Positions 55,485-64,000 of a stretch of 64,000 bases of DNA are shown here, one piece after another; position 1 is the first letter of the stretch; each line of letters opens with the position of its first letter. The position numbers and the translations under genes are program-made. The stretch is from assembly GCA_035610365.1 (NCBI GenBank), contig CM069435.1, forward strand, positions 62,369,389 through 62,433,388, read 5' to 3'. Below the pieces are notes generated by a model. The model saw nothing but the letters and a program-made list of their open reading frames with translations. It was not told where the DNA came from and did no database searches. This DNA is from Aquatica leii (taxonomy: Eukaryota > Arthropoda > Insecta > Coleoptera > Lampyridae).

Positions 55485-56340
55485 TATTTATTTTACATTT
55501 GCCTATTGTGTGTTTTAGTAATTCATTCTGGAGAGCTTCTAGTGTCTGTGGAGAATTAGCTAATTTCTTAAATCATTTACTCATCATGTCCCACACATGT
55601 TCGATAGGCGAAAGGTTGGGAGATCTAGGTAGCTACGGCAAGATACTGACGTTAGCTGCTTTGAAGTGCTCTATAAAACGCTTTGCGATCTGGGAACGGG
55701 AATTATCCTGTTGGAAAATCGCGTCCAACAATTTCTGGAGGAATGGAAGGATATGGAGTTCTATGACTTCATCAACATATCAGTGGGTTTTTATTTTGCT
55801 TCGGATAAATATCAACTACAACTTGCTTCCATAAACAATAACACCCCATACCATATTCCCAAAAGTGTGGAAAATATGCCGCTTAATAGAAAACTGCACA
55901 TTGCGACGTTTTCTATGTCTACGTTTCACTATCATGCAACCATCGTGCATTCCAAAGCGGAATCGGGATTCGTTACTGAACCCTATGCCATTCCACGTTT
56001 CAATCCAGTCGCAGGGTACACCATTCTAAACGTTGTTGTCGATGACGAGTCGTTAGCGGTAGCACAAGATGTGGTCGATAAGACTGATCGGTTATTGATC
56101 TTGTACTCGAGAATCGGTCTCTTAATGCTATTAATCGAAGATGGCGATCCTGGATTATATTTGTCTGCTTGACCGTCCACTTCCTCGTCTACGACGTTCT
56201 TGACCTTTTCTATACCTTGCTTTATAACACTGTACTACAGAGAATTACGGTTAAGACGGTTAGCAATTTCTCTGAATTAAAGCCAATAAGGCGATCTCTG
56301 GCAAATTTATTAAGTTGTCAATAATTTTTACAGCAGTGTA
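55485..56340 (-). pseudogene. Tc1-like transposase pseudogene
   Basis: Read on the minus strand. The N-terminal DNA-binding part reads RDRLIGFNSE, then RHLRLLALRDRFSSTRSITD, then SYRPHLVLPLTTRHRQQRLE with W following. The first catalytic Asp block is SNESRFRFGMHDG (D replaced by N), then MVWGVIVYGS, YVDEVIELHILPFLQ, AIFQQDNSRSQIAKRFIEHF (second Asp in QQDN), then LPRSPNLSPIEHVWDMMSK (third acidic residue, Glu, in SPIEHVWD). The end is HTIGKC, short of the usual ending. A gap after SITD removes about 30 residues. The family is the common insect Tc1 group with SPIEHVWD. Reading frames change at least four times. Confidence 0.85.
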
Positions 56341-58772
56341 TGTATGCATAATCGCAGACTTAAAACGGAAAGAAGAACACAAAAACAAAAGAATTGCGAC
56401 TAAAAACAATATCAAAGACTTAATCTCTCTATAAATATACCCGATAATTTCGATTTTCTATGACTACTAGGTTATTTTAAAAGAAATTTTAATCAATTAC
56501 TACCTGTTACTAGTTAAACATTGCTGCTAAATTTGCTTCAAAAATTTTAACGCCTTCTCGGTGTCTCATTTTTTATGTCACAGAGTATAAACTAAAAAAT
56601 AGATTAGTAGACGAATAATTAATTTATTATTGGAATGCGGCATAGTAAATGAAAGTAAATACTTTGACTTATGTTTTTGATAGTTCTGCAGCTCTACAAC
56701 TTTTAAGGATCAACCGCTACTAATTATGAATAATAAAAATAAGTTGCACAAAGAAATTATACAAATGGAAAACAAGTTGTTTATTTGAAAAAACTAAAAG
56801 AATATATGGTTGACGTAGTTAACAAAGAAAACATTTCTGACCTAGACGCAAATTTTAAAAGATAAAACCAATTGTAATTAAAATTAGTTCGAATTGATTT
56901 AATGCAAATAGTCAATGTTACAAACATTAATTAAACATTTAGTACGTTACAGAAGTTACTGAAATATATAAATATCAAAAGAATTTAGATTTTTAATTTT
57001 GAAATCAATTTAACCTTTATGTAATTACAATAAATTTATTTTAAAGTAAAATTTAAACAACCTACTTATTTGAATTCTTGTAATTGACAATTAATTTTAT
57101 TGAAAAACGTAATTAACAAATCCACGTTTTCCTATAGTTTATTACGGAAACGCTAAAATTAAATTGAGAAAAAATACAATTTAACAAAAAAATTCATAAA
57201 ATTGAACCTATTATAAATTCCGTTACCATTTTAGAACGCATCGAATCGTTTTATTCATTATAATTCTGAACAATAAAGCATTGATGTCAAAAGGCAGAGA
57301 GAAATAAATAAAGGACGAAAATATTTTCCAGTTCCATTCGATTTGATCCCTATAGCAGCGGCATTGTCAAGGGTTCGATTGTAAGAAACAAGCATCTATT
57401 GTCAATTGTCACCAGAATAACTGCTGGAAAACGAGACGGAAACGATGGATATTTAGATATTTAAAAGCAATTTCCTGAAACCTCTTTAGTAATCCTTCTT
57501 GATTTAATTATAAATAAAACCTTCACGTTTGATGTCGTTTTATTGCTGTATTCTCGCCTCCATTTTAAACTAAATTGTTGCAAGTATTAAAATGTAATCT
57601 AAAAATTTAGAAAAGAAGAAACTGGTTTTACAAATATACAAAAATGTATAAAAAGGATGAACATGTGCTTCCTTTTAAATTTCCGTATTTTAGAGTAAAA
57701 TTGAAGGTAGCGCGGAAATTTAATTAAACGAGTTGGGATCAAATTGACTTAACTGAAGTTAATACAGCCTCTGTTTCTACAGAATCTGCCTATTTATATA
57801 GAAATTTTAAAGGTTAATAATCTATACGGTTCTTATATCAATATAATTTTATGCACACTCGCTCAATATTGAGCGTTCCCTTCACATTCAATTACTTTTC
57901 CATGTTGAATGGTGACAATATTTAATACCCGCATACCTATTCCTGAAATGATCGACTTTTGTATGCCGTCGTCGCTACTAAAATTAATACAATGCCTTCA
58001 ATATCTGATGTGAAACTTAAATTAAATTAAAATAATTATGTAGTTTGCTGGAATAAAGTTTATTCAGAAATTATATACTATGTAATTAAAAGGCGATGCA
58101 CATTCTAAAAGCCTTTCACAAAATCAATCAAGTCCTTGCCCACAAAACTTAATTACAGTGTTGGTAATTATGTCTTTTCATTCTAAACCGTAGTAGCAAT
58201 TACTGAAATAAAATTGAATTCTTCCAAAGTCTTTAACAGAAATTTTATATGTATAAAATAATTTTAATTAGAAAAGTATCCAAAGTTTGTAATTCTAACA
58301 CATTTACAATGCAAATTAATACAGTTTTGTGTCAACAATTAATTTTTGTTTGTGCTTTGTGAACAGTTTATAGATAAATCGTATGTGAAATTTTTTAAAA
58401 ATTAAAAAAACATATTTACACAATAAATAAAAATAAATCACGCAAGTGCGTTAATAATATAGTATCTGACCACTGTAGCTATTACTGCTATTATAATAAT
58501 TATTTGAGTGAAAATAATTAATTTAAAAATTGAATACAAAATACACGCAATAAGAATTTGTATTGCATTACATAAACATAGATACAATTGTTACTAAATG
58601 TTGACATCTTACATTAATTTATCTAATTGTGAATATTTGATTGTTAATGTTTACAATAAATGAGTTTTTATAAAGTTGTATACGATATATTCTTTATTTT
58701 AAAATGTCTACCTTGAGCTTAATGTCATTTAAGATATTATTAACAGAACTACGGTAATAAATTGAAAAAACG
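56341..58772. other. Long AT-rich spacer
   Basis: No coding sequence recognised. A patch at about 57340-57460 is less AT-rich but not assignable. Confidence 0.4.
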
Positions 58773-59064
58773 CTAGTGCGGTAATAGTTATTTACGTAAC
58801 AAAAATCGAACGTAAGGCATAGCATAACGAAGGTTAATGCAACGCGAAGCCGAGCGGTTGAGCGTTGCATGTGAGTGAGTTATGCTATGATTCTTTCGAC
58901 GAGACGACGGTAGTAACGTACATTATTAGTTGTTTCTTTTTTGAAAAAGTAAAAAATATTATCAGAAGTATAATTTTGGTAGTATATTTATTTACTAAAT
59001 CTGCCAAATTTAACATTAACTTTAACATCGTTTTTTTTCAATTTTAACTGAATTTCAAGATTTC
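58773..59064 (+). repeat. Left arm of a large inverted repeat
   Basis: About 290 bp matching the reverse complement of 60660-60981, with shared blocks TTTACGTAAC, ATAGCATAACGAA, GTTGCATGTGAGTGAGTTAT, GCTATGATTCTTTCGACGA, TTAACTTTAACATCG and TTTTAACTGAATTTCAAGAT. Within the arm, CATAGCATAAC pairs with GTTATGCTATG, and inside that ATGCAACGC pairs with GCGTTGCAT, giving a nested hairpin around 58827-58890. Confidence 0.85.
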
Positions 59065-59074
59065 TTAAATGACT

Positions 59075-59985
59075 AATGCTAAAGGCTAATTATTTTATAA
59101 AACATTTTGAAGAGAAAGCTTTAAAATCTCTACCTAAAAAACTAAAATTATGACTTAGATATGTAAATTATATTTTTGCGGTTTGGTCTCATAGTGAAGA
59201 TGAACTACAAATTTGAACCTTAACAATCATCATCCAAACATAAAATTTAGTATTCAAAAAGAAATTAATGGTACCTTACCTTTTCTTGATGTACAGTTAT
59301 AAAGAAAGTCAGATGGTACTTTAATACATTTACTTTATCAAAAACCAACACATACAGATCAATACATAAACAAAAATTTTTATCATCACCCAGCTCAGAA
59401 ACTTGGAACTATTTGCACAGTATATAATCGTGCAACAATAGTTTGTCAGAAAGATAAATTACAAGAAGATTTAGAACACTTTAAGAGAGTTTTTATGAAA
59501 AATAGTTTTAATAAAGAACAATCTAAAAAGTTTCTTCAACCAAAGACTAGTCCTACTTTAACAGATAACTCAACTATTAACCAAAACTTTGTTTCAAGTG
59601 ACAAAATTGGAAGAATACTAAGAAAACAAAAGATAAACGTTGTTTATAACACTACAACTAAAATTAAAAAGTTGTTGAATCCTATAAAAGATAAAATACC
59701 ATACCAAGTCCCATGCCCCTGTGGCAAGGTATATATTGGTAAAAGTAGTAGAACTATAGATAGAATATTAAAAAAAACATAGAAAACATCTTTGTTTACT
59801 CCAGCCTACTAAGTCTGCCATTGTCAAACATGCACTTGACATTCTCCATGATATCAACTTTGAGAAAACTTTAACAATTTCTAAAACAAAAAACTGGATA
59901 TCAAGAAAGATTAGAGCTATTGAAATTATTAAATATCCTAATCGTCTCAATAAAAAAAGTGGTTACGAACCATCTGACACCTGAT
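59075..59985 (+). pseudogene. Penelope-like reverse transcriptase C-terminus and GIY-YIG endonuclease
   Basis: The plus strand reads ANYFIKHFEEKALKSLPKK, then LRYVNYIFAVWSHSEDELQ (the RT catalytic YVDD box is YVNY here, so both Asp are lost), NNHHPNIKFSIQKEINGTLP with FLDVQL, a KPTHTDQYINK block, YHHPAQKLGTICTVYNRA, and CQKDKLQEDLEHFKRVFMKN. From 59495 to 59782 the frame is open and ends with VPCPCGKVYIGKSSRTIDRI, the start of the GIY-YIG endonuclease (C-x-C-G-x-VYIG). After a shift at about 59775 the rest continues: KHLCLLQPTKSAIVKHAL, IDFEKT-like sequence and LNKKSGYEPSDT. This is diagnostic of Penelope-like elements. The 5' half of RT is missing directly inside the left inverted repeat. 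Confidence 0.85.
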
Positions 59986-60329
59986 TACCTGTTATTTCTT
60001 AAACTTAATTTGTCCATCAATTACAATTAAGCTACGTTTAGAGTTTTTATAGTGGTTTTTCTTTAGACATTCAAGCAAATGCTGTAGCTAAATAAACTTG
60101 CGTCAATTATCTAGTTCTTTTACGATTTATTGTTTTTAGTTACCTTAGTTTTGCAATTGTCAAATTAATTTAATTTATACTGCTTGACGAAGAACTTAGC
60201 TCAAATTCAAAAGTTTGCTTGGAGATTGTAATAAGTAAATACACCATTTACCCTAAAAAAATCAATAATATGTTTTATAGTGAAAGTTTTATGTTTGAAC
60301 ACTTAGTTTTATGAAGATTTTTAGATATT
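59986..60329. other. Probable 3' region of the Penelope-like element
   Basis: AT-rich and non-coding, with a GACGAAGAACTTAGCTCAAA segment at about 60186 that resembles Penelope 3' ends and the CTGACGAAG segment at 47.86 kb. The boundary is not defined. Confidence 0.35.
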
Positions 60330-60575
60330 ATTTTGCCTCCTTAGAACTTTTTTCGTCTATTACGTAACTACACTAACGGCCGAATATAGACGTTTGCGAT
60401 GTTGGCAAAACAAAAAAAAAGGTTCTTATAACATTCCAAAGATTGTCAAATCATAGTCATTACATGACAGTTGTATACATAAAATTAGTTTTTGTGCTGC
60501 CAATATCGTAAACGTCAATATTCGTTCGTTAGTGTAGTTACGTAATGAACGAAAAAAGCTCTAGGGTGGCAAAAT
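60330..60575. mobile_element. MITE with about 95-bp inverted ends
   Basis: 246 bp. The ends ATTTTGCC...CTTTTTTCGT, then TTACGTAACTACACTAACG, GAATAT-GACGTTT-CGAT and TTGGCA are mirrored at 60480-60575. The middle is about 60 bp of AT-rich sequence with no coding. The CGTAACTA core of its ends is shared with the outer edge of the larger inverted repeat beside it. Confidence 0.8.
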
Positions 60576-60659
60576 GAAAACTAGGAATCCACTTAAAAGT
60601 AAGTGTTCAAAGTCAATTAATACATTAGAATGAGTATGCGACAAGTGGAAAAATCATTT

Positions 60660-60981
60660 TTAAAATCTTGAAATTCAGTTAAAATTGAAGAAAAACGATG
60701 TTAAAGTTAATGTCAAATCTGACAGATTTAGTAATAAATGTAGTACCAACATATATTTCTGTTGGATTTTTTTTTATTTTTTTAAAAAAGAATGTAATTT
60801 TATGAAAGGCAACACAAAAAATAATGTACATTACTTTCGTCGAAAGAATCATAGCATAACTCACTCACATGCAACGCTCGGCCATGCGGCCTCGCTTCGC
60901 ATTAACGTTCGTTATGCTATTTCTTACTTTCGACTCTAGTTACGTAAACTACTATTAACAAACCGTAACTATAGCAACTAT
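60660..60981 (-). repeat. Right arm of the large inverted repeat
   Basis: Reverse-complement partner of 58773-59064, with the same nested hairpin sequence (ATAGCATAAC...GTTATGCTAT). A short AT-rich insertion with a long A/T run (about 60764-60795) lengthens it relative to the left arm. Confidence 0.85.
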
Positions 60982-61030
60982 ACCAACTCATCGCAGATTA
61001 GTAACTAGTATAGATGTGTTTTTGTATATA

Positions 61031-61168
61031 ATACAACTGGTAGGAATCTTGCCGGTAATAATTTTTGTCAGTCAGATCACAAATAGTTGTGACGATTTTC
61101 TAAAGAAAACAACTATGAGTGGTACTGACTGACAAAAATTACCAAAAAATTTTTACCACAAGTTGTAT
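61031..61168. mobile_element. Short MITE
   Basis: About 138 bp with inverted ends: ATACAACTGGTAGGAAT and TAATTTTTGTCAGTCAG on the left, mirrored by CTGACTGACAAAAATTA and AGTTGTAT on the right. The centre contains a smaller hairpin (AGTTGT...ACAACT). No coding. Confidence 0.75.
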
Positions 61169-61301
61169 TCGTCAAGACAACCCAAAGAAAATGACGGAAA
61201 ATTTGAGTTTTTTTTTGAAATGCAGTAATTCTTGAAATGTCACCACGGCAACGTAACGAAAGCTGTGTAAATAGTAACAAAATTTTATCAGTTTTGGCGA
61301 A

Positions 61302-61560
61302 ATGGCAGAATTGCGGTTCTGTAAAACTATTTTAAAAGAAATACGGGCAGAAGTAGTGATGACTATTCCACAGAATACAAAGCGTAGTCGTAATTTTGTG
61401 TGGGAGCAGTTTAAAAAGTTTTCGACACGAGAAAATTTTCCTTGACGGAAGTATCATCTATTTCAAAAGTAAGCAGTATATTAGAAGACTACGCAATCAA
61501 CCGATGGTGAATAATTCTTGCATTCAAAACAAAAAAAGACCAAAAATTCTTTATAGTAAT
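61302..61560 (+). pseudogene. Crypton-type recombinase N-terminal fragment
   Basis: From ATG 61302 the frame reads MAELRFCKTILKEIRAEVVM, then TIPQNTKRSRNFVWEQFKKF. After a stop and shift, VSSILEDYAINRW follows. Insect Crypton-like proteins open with a P.+TK.SR.(F/Y).(W/Y).QF..(F/W)C block followed by L..(I/V)LED(F/W/Y). The resemblance is moderate. It lacks any catalytic part and is far from the C-terminal piece at 11.3-11.9 kb. Confidence 0.4.
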
Positions 61561-62173
61561 TGTGTCATAAATAATTATTGTTAATAAAGGTTATTGTTCA
61601 ATTTTTTACCTTTATACTCACCAGTATTATCGCTGTAATCATCTGCTCCTTAGTATGGAAAGATTACCAGTGTAATCAAATCCTAATTGGCTCAAATTCA
61701 AGATATAGACAGTTTCAATTGGTTGTTAAATTTTGAGTTGGATTGTCACTGTAACACACATTTCGTGCACCTAATTATTACAAATTTTGCTAGTTCAATA
61801 TTTTTTTCCTTTTTATTAATAAAATAGTTATTTTGTCAAATGAGTACTTTGTAAATACTAACTACTATAACTCTCCATCAGTCTTACTAGTTTTCAAAAA
61901 ATAATACGAAACATGTAGTAAACTGAAATCATGTTTCCTGTTAAAATTTCAATAGATAATTTGCTAAAACTGTACGATAGCCGTTTATGATAATTATAAA
62001 AAGTATGATATATTTGTATGTTACATATAACGCAATAAAAATTACCAACTACGGTCCAAATTGAACGGTTTCTTAAGTCGGCAGACTCTTTTTATTCACG
62101 GTTTTTTTAATGACGGCAATGTAAGACGCCTATTACTGTTGATATATAAAACTTACTAGTAACGTTGCGTCTG
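61561..62173. other. AT-rich spacer
   Basis: Nothing recognised. Confidence 0.4.
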
Positions 62174-62480
62174 TCACTCTATTTGTTGAAAAATTCTGAA
62201 AAATAGTTTAAGAACTTGAATGGTGTGCTGATGAAATCTGCAACGCAGATTAAAGTGACTTATTTTGCCCAGTTTTTCTAAACAAGATTTATGTGCACAG
62301 CGGAGAAACCGAAGTTTATGGAAAAAAATGTTAAAAAAACTGGTTAATTTTATGCCTTCTTCTAATGTTTCCGGACGCAGTCGAAATGATAAATTATCTA
62401 CCAGCGATGGTTTAAATCGCATTCCTTTTATGGCTTTAAGTTGTAAGCCGCTGTTACAATCAATAGAAAAATCTGCTTAA
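62174..62480. other. Segment open on both strands, unknown
   Basis: Minus strand 62422-62174 (82 codons, MRFKPSLVDNLSFRLRPETL…) and plus strand 62265-62480 (71 codons, containing NVSGRSRNDKLSTSDGLNRI) are open over the same DNA, which is less AT-rich than its surroundings. I recognise neither peptide. The plus-strand one has no in-frame ATG at its beginning and a stop just upstream. It could be an exon or part of an old element. Confidence 0.25.
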
Positions 62481-62987
62481 ATGCGGTTAGTATAGAAAAA
62501 AAAATTAATTACCTGTGGCACTAATAAAAACGGATATTGAGAATGGGAATCAAAAATAATATTTCTCTGACGGACCTCATACAATGGTGGCACGAGAAAA
62601 AACTACGAAAGTAATCCAATATGAAATTAAACCGTAGTTTAATGACAAATTCTACTCAAGACGTCAAAATTATAACACATAATAAACTATTACATAAAGC
62701 TGATTTACAAGATTTTTCCGACAATAGTCAAACTACAAGAAACGCATTAAAACTAGAAAACCCAATTGCAGCAGTTGATACAAACATTTGATAGGGGAGT
62801 AAAATGAATTTCTGGAGAATACTCAACTCACAATCAGCAAACTAAATAAAAATATAAAACAAACAAAAATTCATGATTTAAAAAAAAACTGTAATAATCT
62901 ATTTGTATTTTTTTGTATGTGTATTTTATTACATAGTATGCTAAAATGCATTTGTTTTACTATTTTAAAAAGTTGAATTAAAATATA
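62481..62987. other. AT-rich spacer
   Basis: Nothing coding. A GATAGGGGAGTAAAATG run at 62791 is purine-rich but isolated. Confidence 0.4.
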
Positions 62988-64000
62988 TGTTGGCCGTCAT
63001 AAGTAAATGAACACCCAGGAAACGTTGATAAATTTGAGTGAAAGTTGTATTTTATTAGACATACAATTATTGCAACAATGTCACACATTAATAATACGTT
63101 CAAGGACATGCACACTGTTTGAAGGTGTTTGTAAAATATTTTGATTCTGCGTTTTATCATGTTCTACAAGTTCTAGATTTGTCATGTCTGGCAAACAAAA
63201 AGGCTTTGCAAAACGATCACCTTTAGCATTTCCAAGAAGTTCTGCAATAACCATAGCGGTATGTCACCGAGCAATATTTTGTTAAAAAATGGAATTTGCT
63301 CGTTGTTGAAAATACAAAATTGGCACTGATTTTAGCACGTTATTGATGTAACCAATTGCAGGTAATGCTGTTTTATTGTATATTGTATTGTATATGTATA
63401 CATATCATGTCCATTGTTTATCTTGTTACTCTAGTCATTTTGTTATTTACACTTATTTTAATTAGTAACTTTTTACGGATCACTAGTGTTCCTAGTTATT
63501 TATGGTAATGTCAATGCAAATATAAGTGTTCATGTCGTAGAAGTTAAGGACGACTCCGCTCCAATTTTTTTTTGACCTGAACACACTACGTTGCACAAAA
63601 CGTCATCATAAAAAATATCTTGAGTGGTTTATTTGGCCCTCCTAAAAAAGAGTTACATATATAGTAACCAATTTAATCAAGCAACTAATTGCATTTAGCG
63701 TTTCTCGAATAATTAAAAAAACCTACTTACTTGATGAATATAAACGTTATGTCGTTCTACAGATAACTGCATGTCTCTTTTATCTCCAGCACGTCTTTTA
63801 ACCATTCTGCGACTATCATAAGTCCATAAATAGAATCAAGATTCGTCACTAAAAACTACTCGCTTTTACTCATTCGATTACAACTTTTTATTACATTTCT
63901 CTAGCCGTGCAGTTTTACGACATGGAATTAAAAATAAACAAAAAAAACCTGGCAAGTACGACCTAACCGAAAAAATGGAATTATTTTATAAACAGGTCGT
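62988..64000 (-). mobile_element. Tc1-like element, truncated by the window edge
   Basis: Minus strand. The transposase enters from the right edge: TARLEKCNKKL, then after stops VVFSDES-FYLWTYDSRRMVK (first catalytic Asp in FSDES) and RRAGDKRDMQLSVERH (about 63890-63740). A deletion removes the middle. LELVEHDKTQNQN, the counterpart of SPIEHVWD, and a traceable C-terminus lie at about 63200-63000. The end sequence GTTGGCCGTCATAAGTAAAT, then GAACACCCAGG (62988-63019), is of the kind seen at Tc1 ends (…GGGTGTTCA-TTACTT…GGCC). The other end lies beyond the window. Stops throughout. Confidence 0.7.

Noticed and set aside
55469..56172. Plus-strand frames of 121 and 168 codons
   Set aside because: Antisense to the Tc1-like transposase, whose minus-strand motifs (SPIEHVWD, QQDN) are unmistakable.
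55983..56180. 65-codon frame, minus strand
   Set aside because: Overlaps the Tc1-like transposase on the same strand but in a frame without the family motifs; the motif-bearing frames are annotated instead.
62228..62255. CTGATGA followed by a perfect 7-bp hairpin (AATCTGC/GCAGATT), hammerhead-like on the plus strand
   Set aside because: The bases after stem II are AAAG, not GAAA, and no stem I partner or GUC cleavage site can be placed.

Overview
The window looks like gene-poor, AT-rich insect (at least arthropod) nuclear DNA. The reason is its content: a BEL/Pao retrotransposon primed by an insect-type tRNA-Tyr, an I-like LINE with RNase H, an RTE-type LINE, Penelope-like elements with GIY-YIG endonuclease, many Tc1/mariner transposases, a Phantom-type Mutator-like transposase, a hAT tail and Crypton tyrosine-recombinase pieces. 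I found no convincing host protein gene, rRNA, tRNA or CRISPR array. Nearly everything recognisable is a mobile element at some stage of decay. Family names come from remembered family signatures, because no search could be run.

Layout. 0.5-7.8 kb: a nearly complete BEL/Pao element (1638-7611, minus strand). It has 189-bp LTRs with two mismatches, a 5-bp target duplication GGCAT and a tRNA-Tyr primer site. It sits inside an older inverted-repeat-bracketed segment that holds a THAP-like scrap. Its reading frame is broken three times by single-base shifts. 8.7-12.1 kb: a dead DDE transposase, a LINE ORF1-like scrap and a decayed Crypton recombinase. 14.9-20.4 kb: an I-like LINE (minus), split by a 1159-bp solo-LTR-like insertion (17190-18348) with a 4-bp duplication. 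20.5-22.7 kb: an RTE-type reverse transcriptase (plus), split by a TA-flanked Tc1/mariner-type element (20967-22013). 24.8-25.6 kb: a second copy of that transposase family. 27.1-28.3 kb: a roughly 605-bp tandem duplication. 29.3-32.1 kb: a much older BEL/Pao ruin. 33.7-35.2 kb: a non-autonomous element rich in GTTACA-type subterminal motifs. 38.3-40.4 kb: a TTA-flanked element with CACTGG ends carrying an internally deleted ORF. 40.7-42.1 kb: a Mutator-like transposase pseudogene. 43.7 kb: a hAT tail.

47.8-48.6 kb is the most interesting region. A 342-bp repeat unit, present 1.4 times in tandem and then folded back as an inverted copy, contains a textbook minimal type I hammerhead ribozyme on the minus strand (48166-48209). 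This is the organisation expected of a retrozyme or a Penelope pseudo-LTR, and Penelope coding debris lies at 52.8-53.2 kb and 59.1-60.0 kb. A 40-bp tail of the same repeat recurs at 20.44 kb.

53.3-55.0 kb: a mariner-type element whose two halves carry transposase in opposite orientations. 55.5-56.3 kb and 63.0-64.0 kb: Tc1-like transposases (minus). 58.8-61.0 kb: Penelope RT and endonuclease inside large inverted repeats, with a MITE beside it. 61.3 kb: a Crypton N-terminal scrap. The nesting gives partial relative ages: Pao copy 1 and the solo LTR are young or mid-age insertions into older elements, while Pao copy 2, the LINEs and most DNA transposases are old and inactive.
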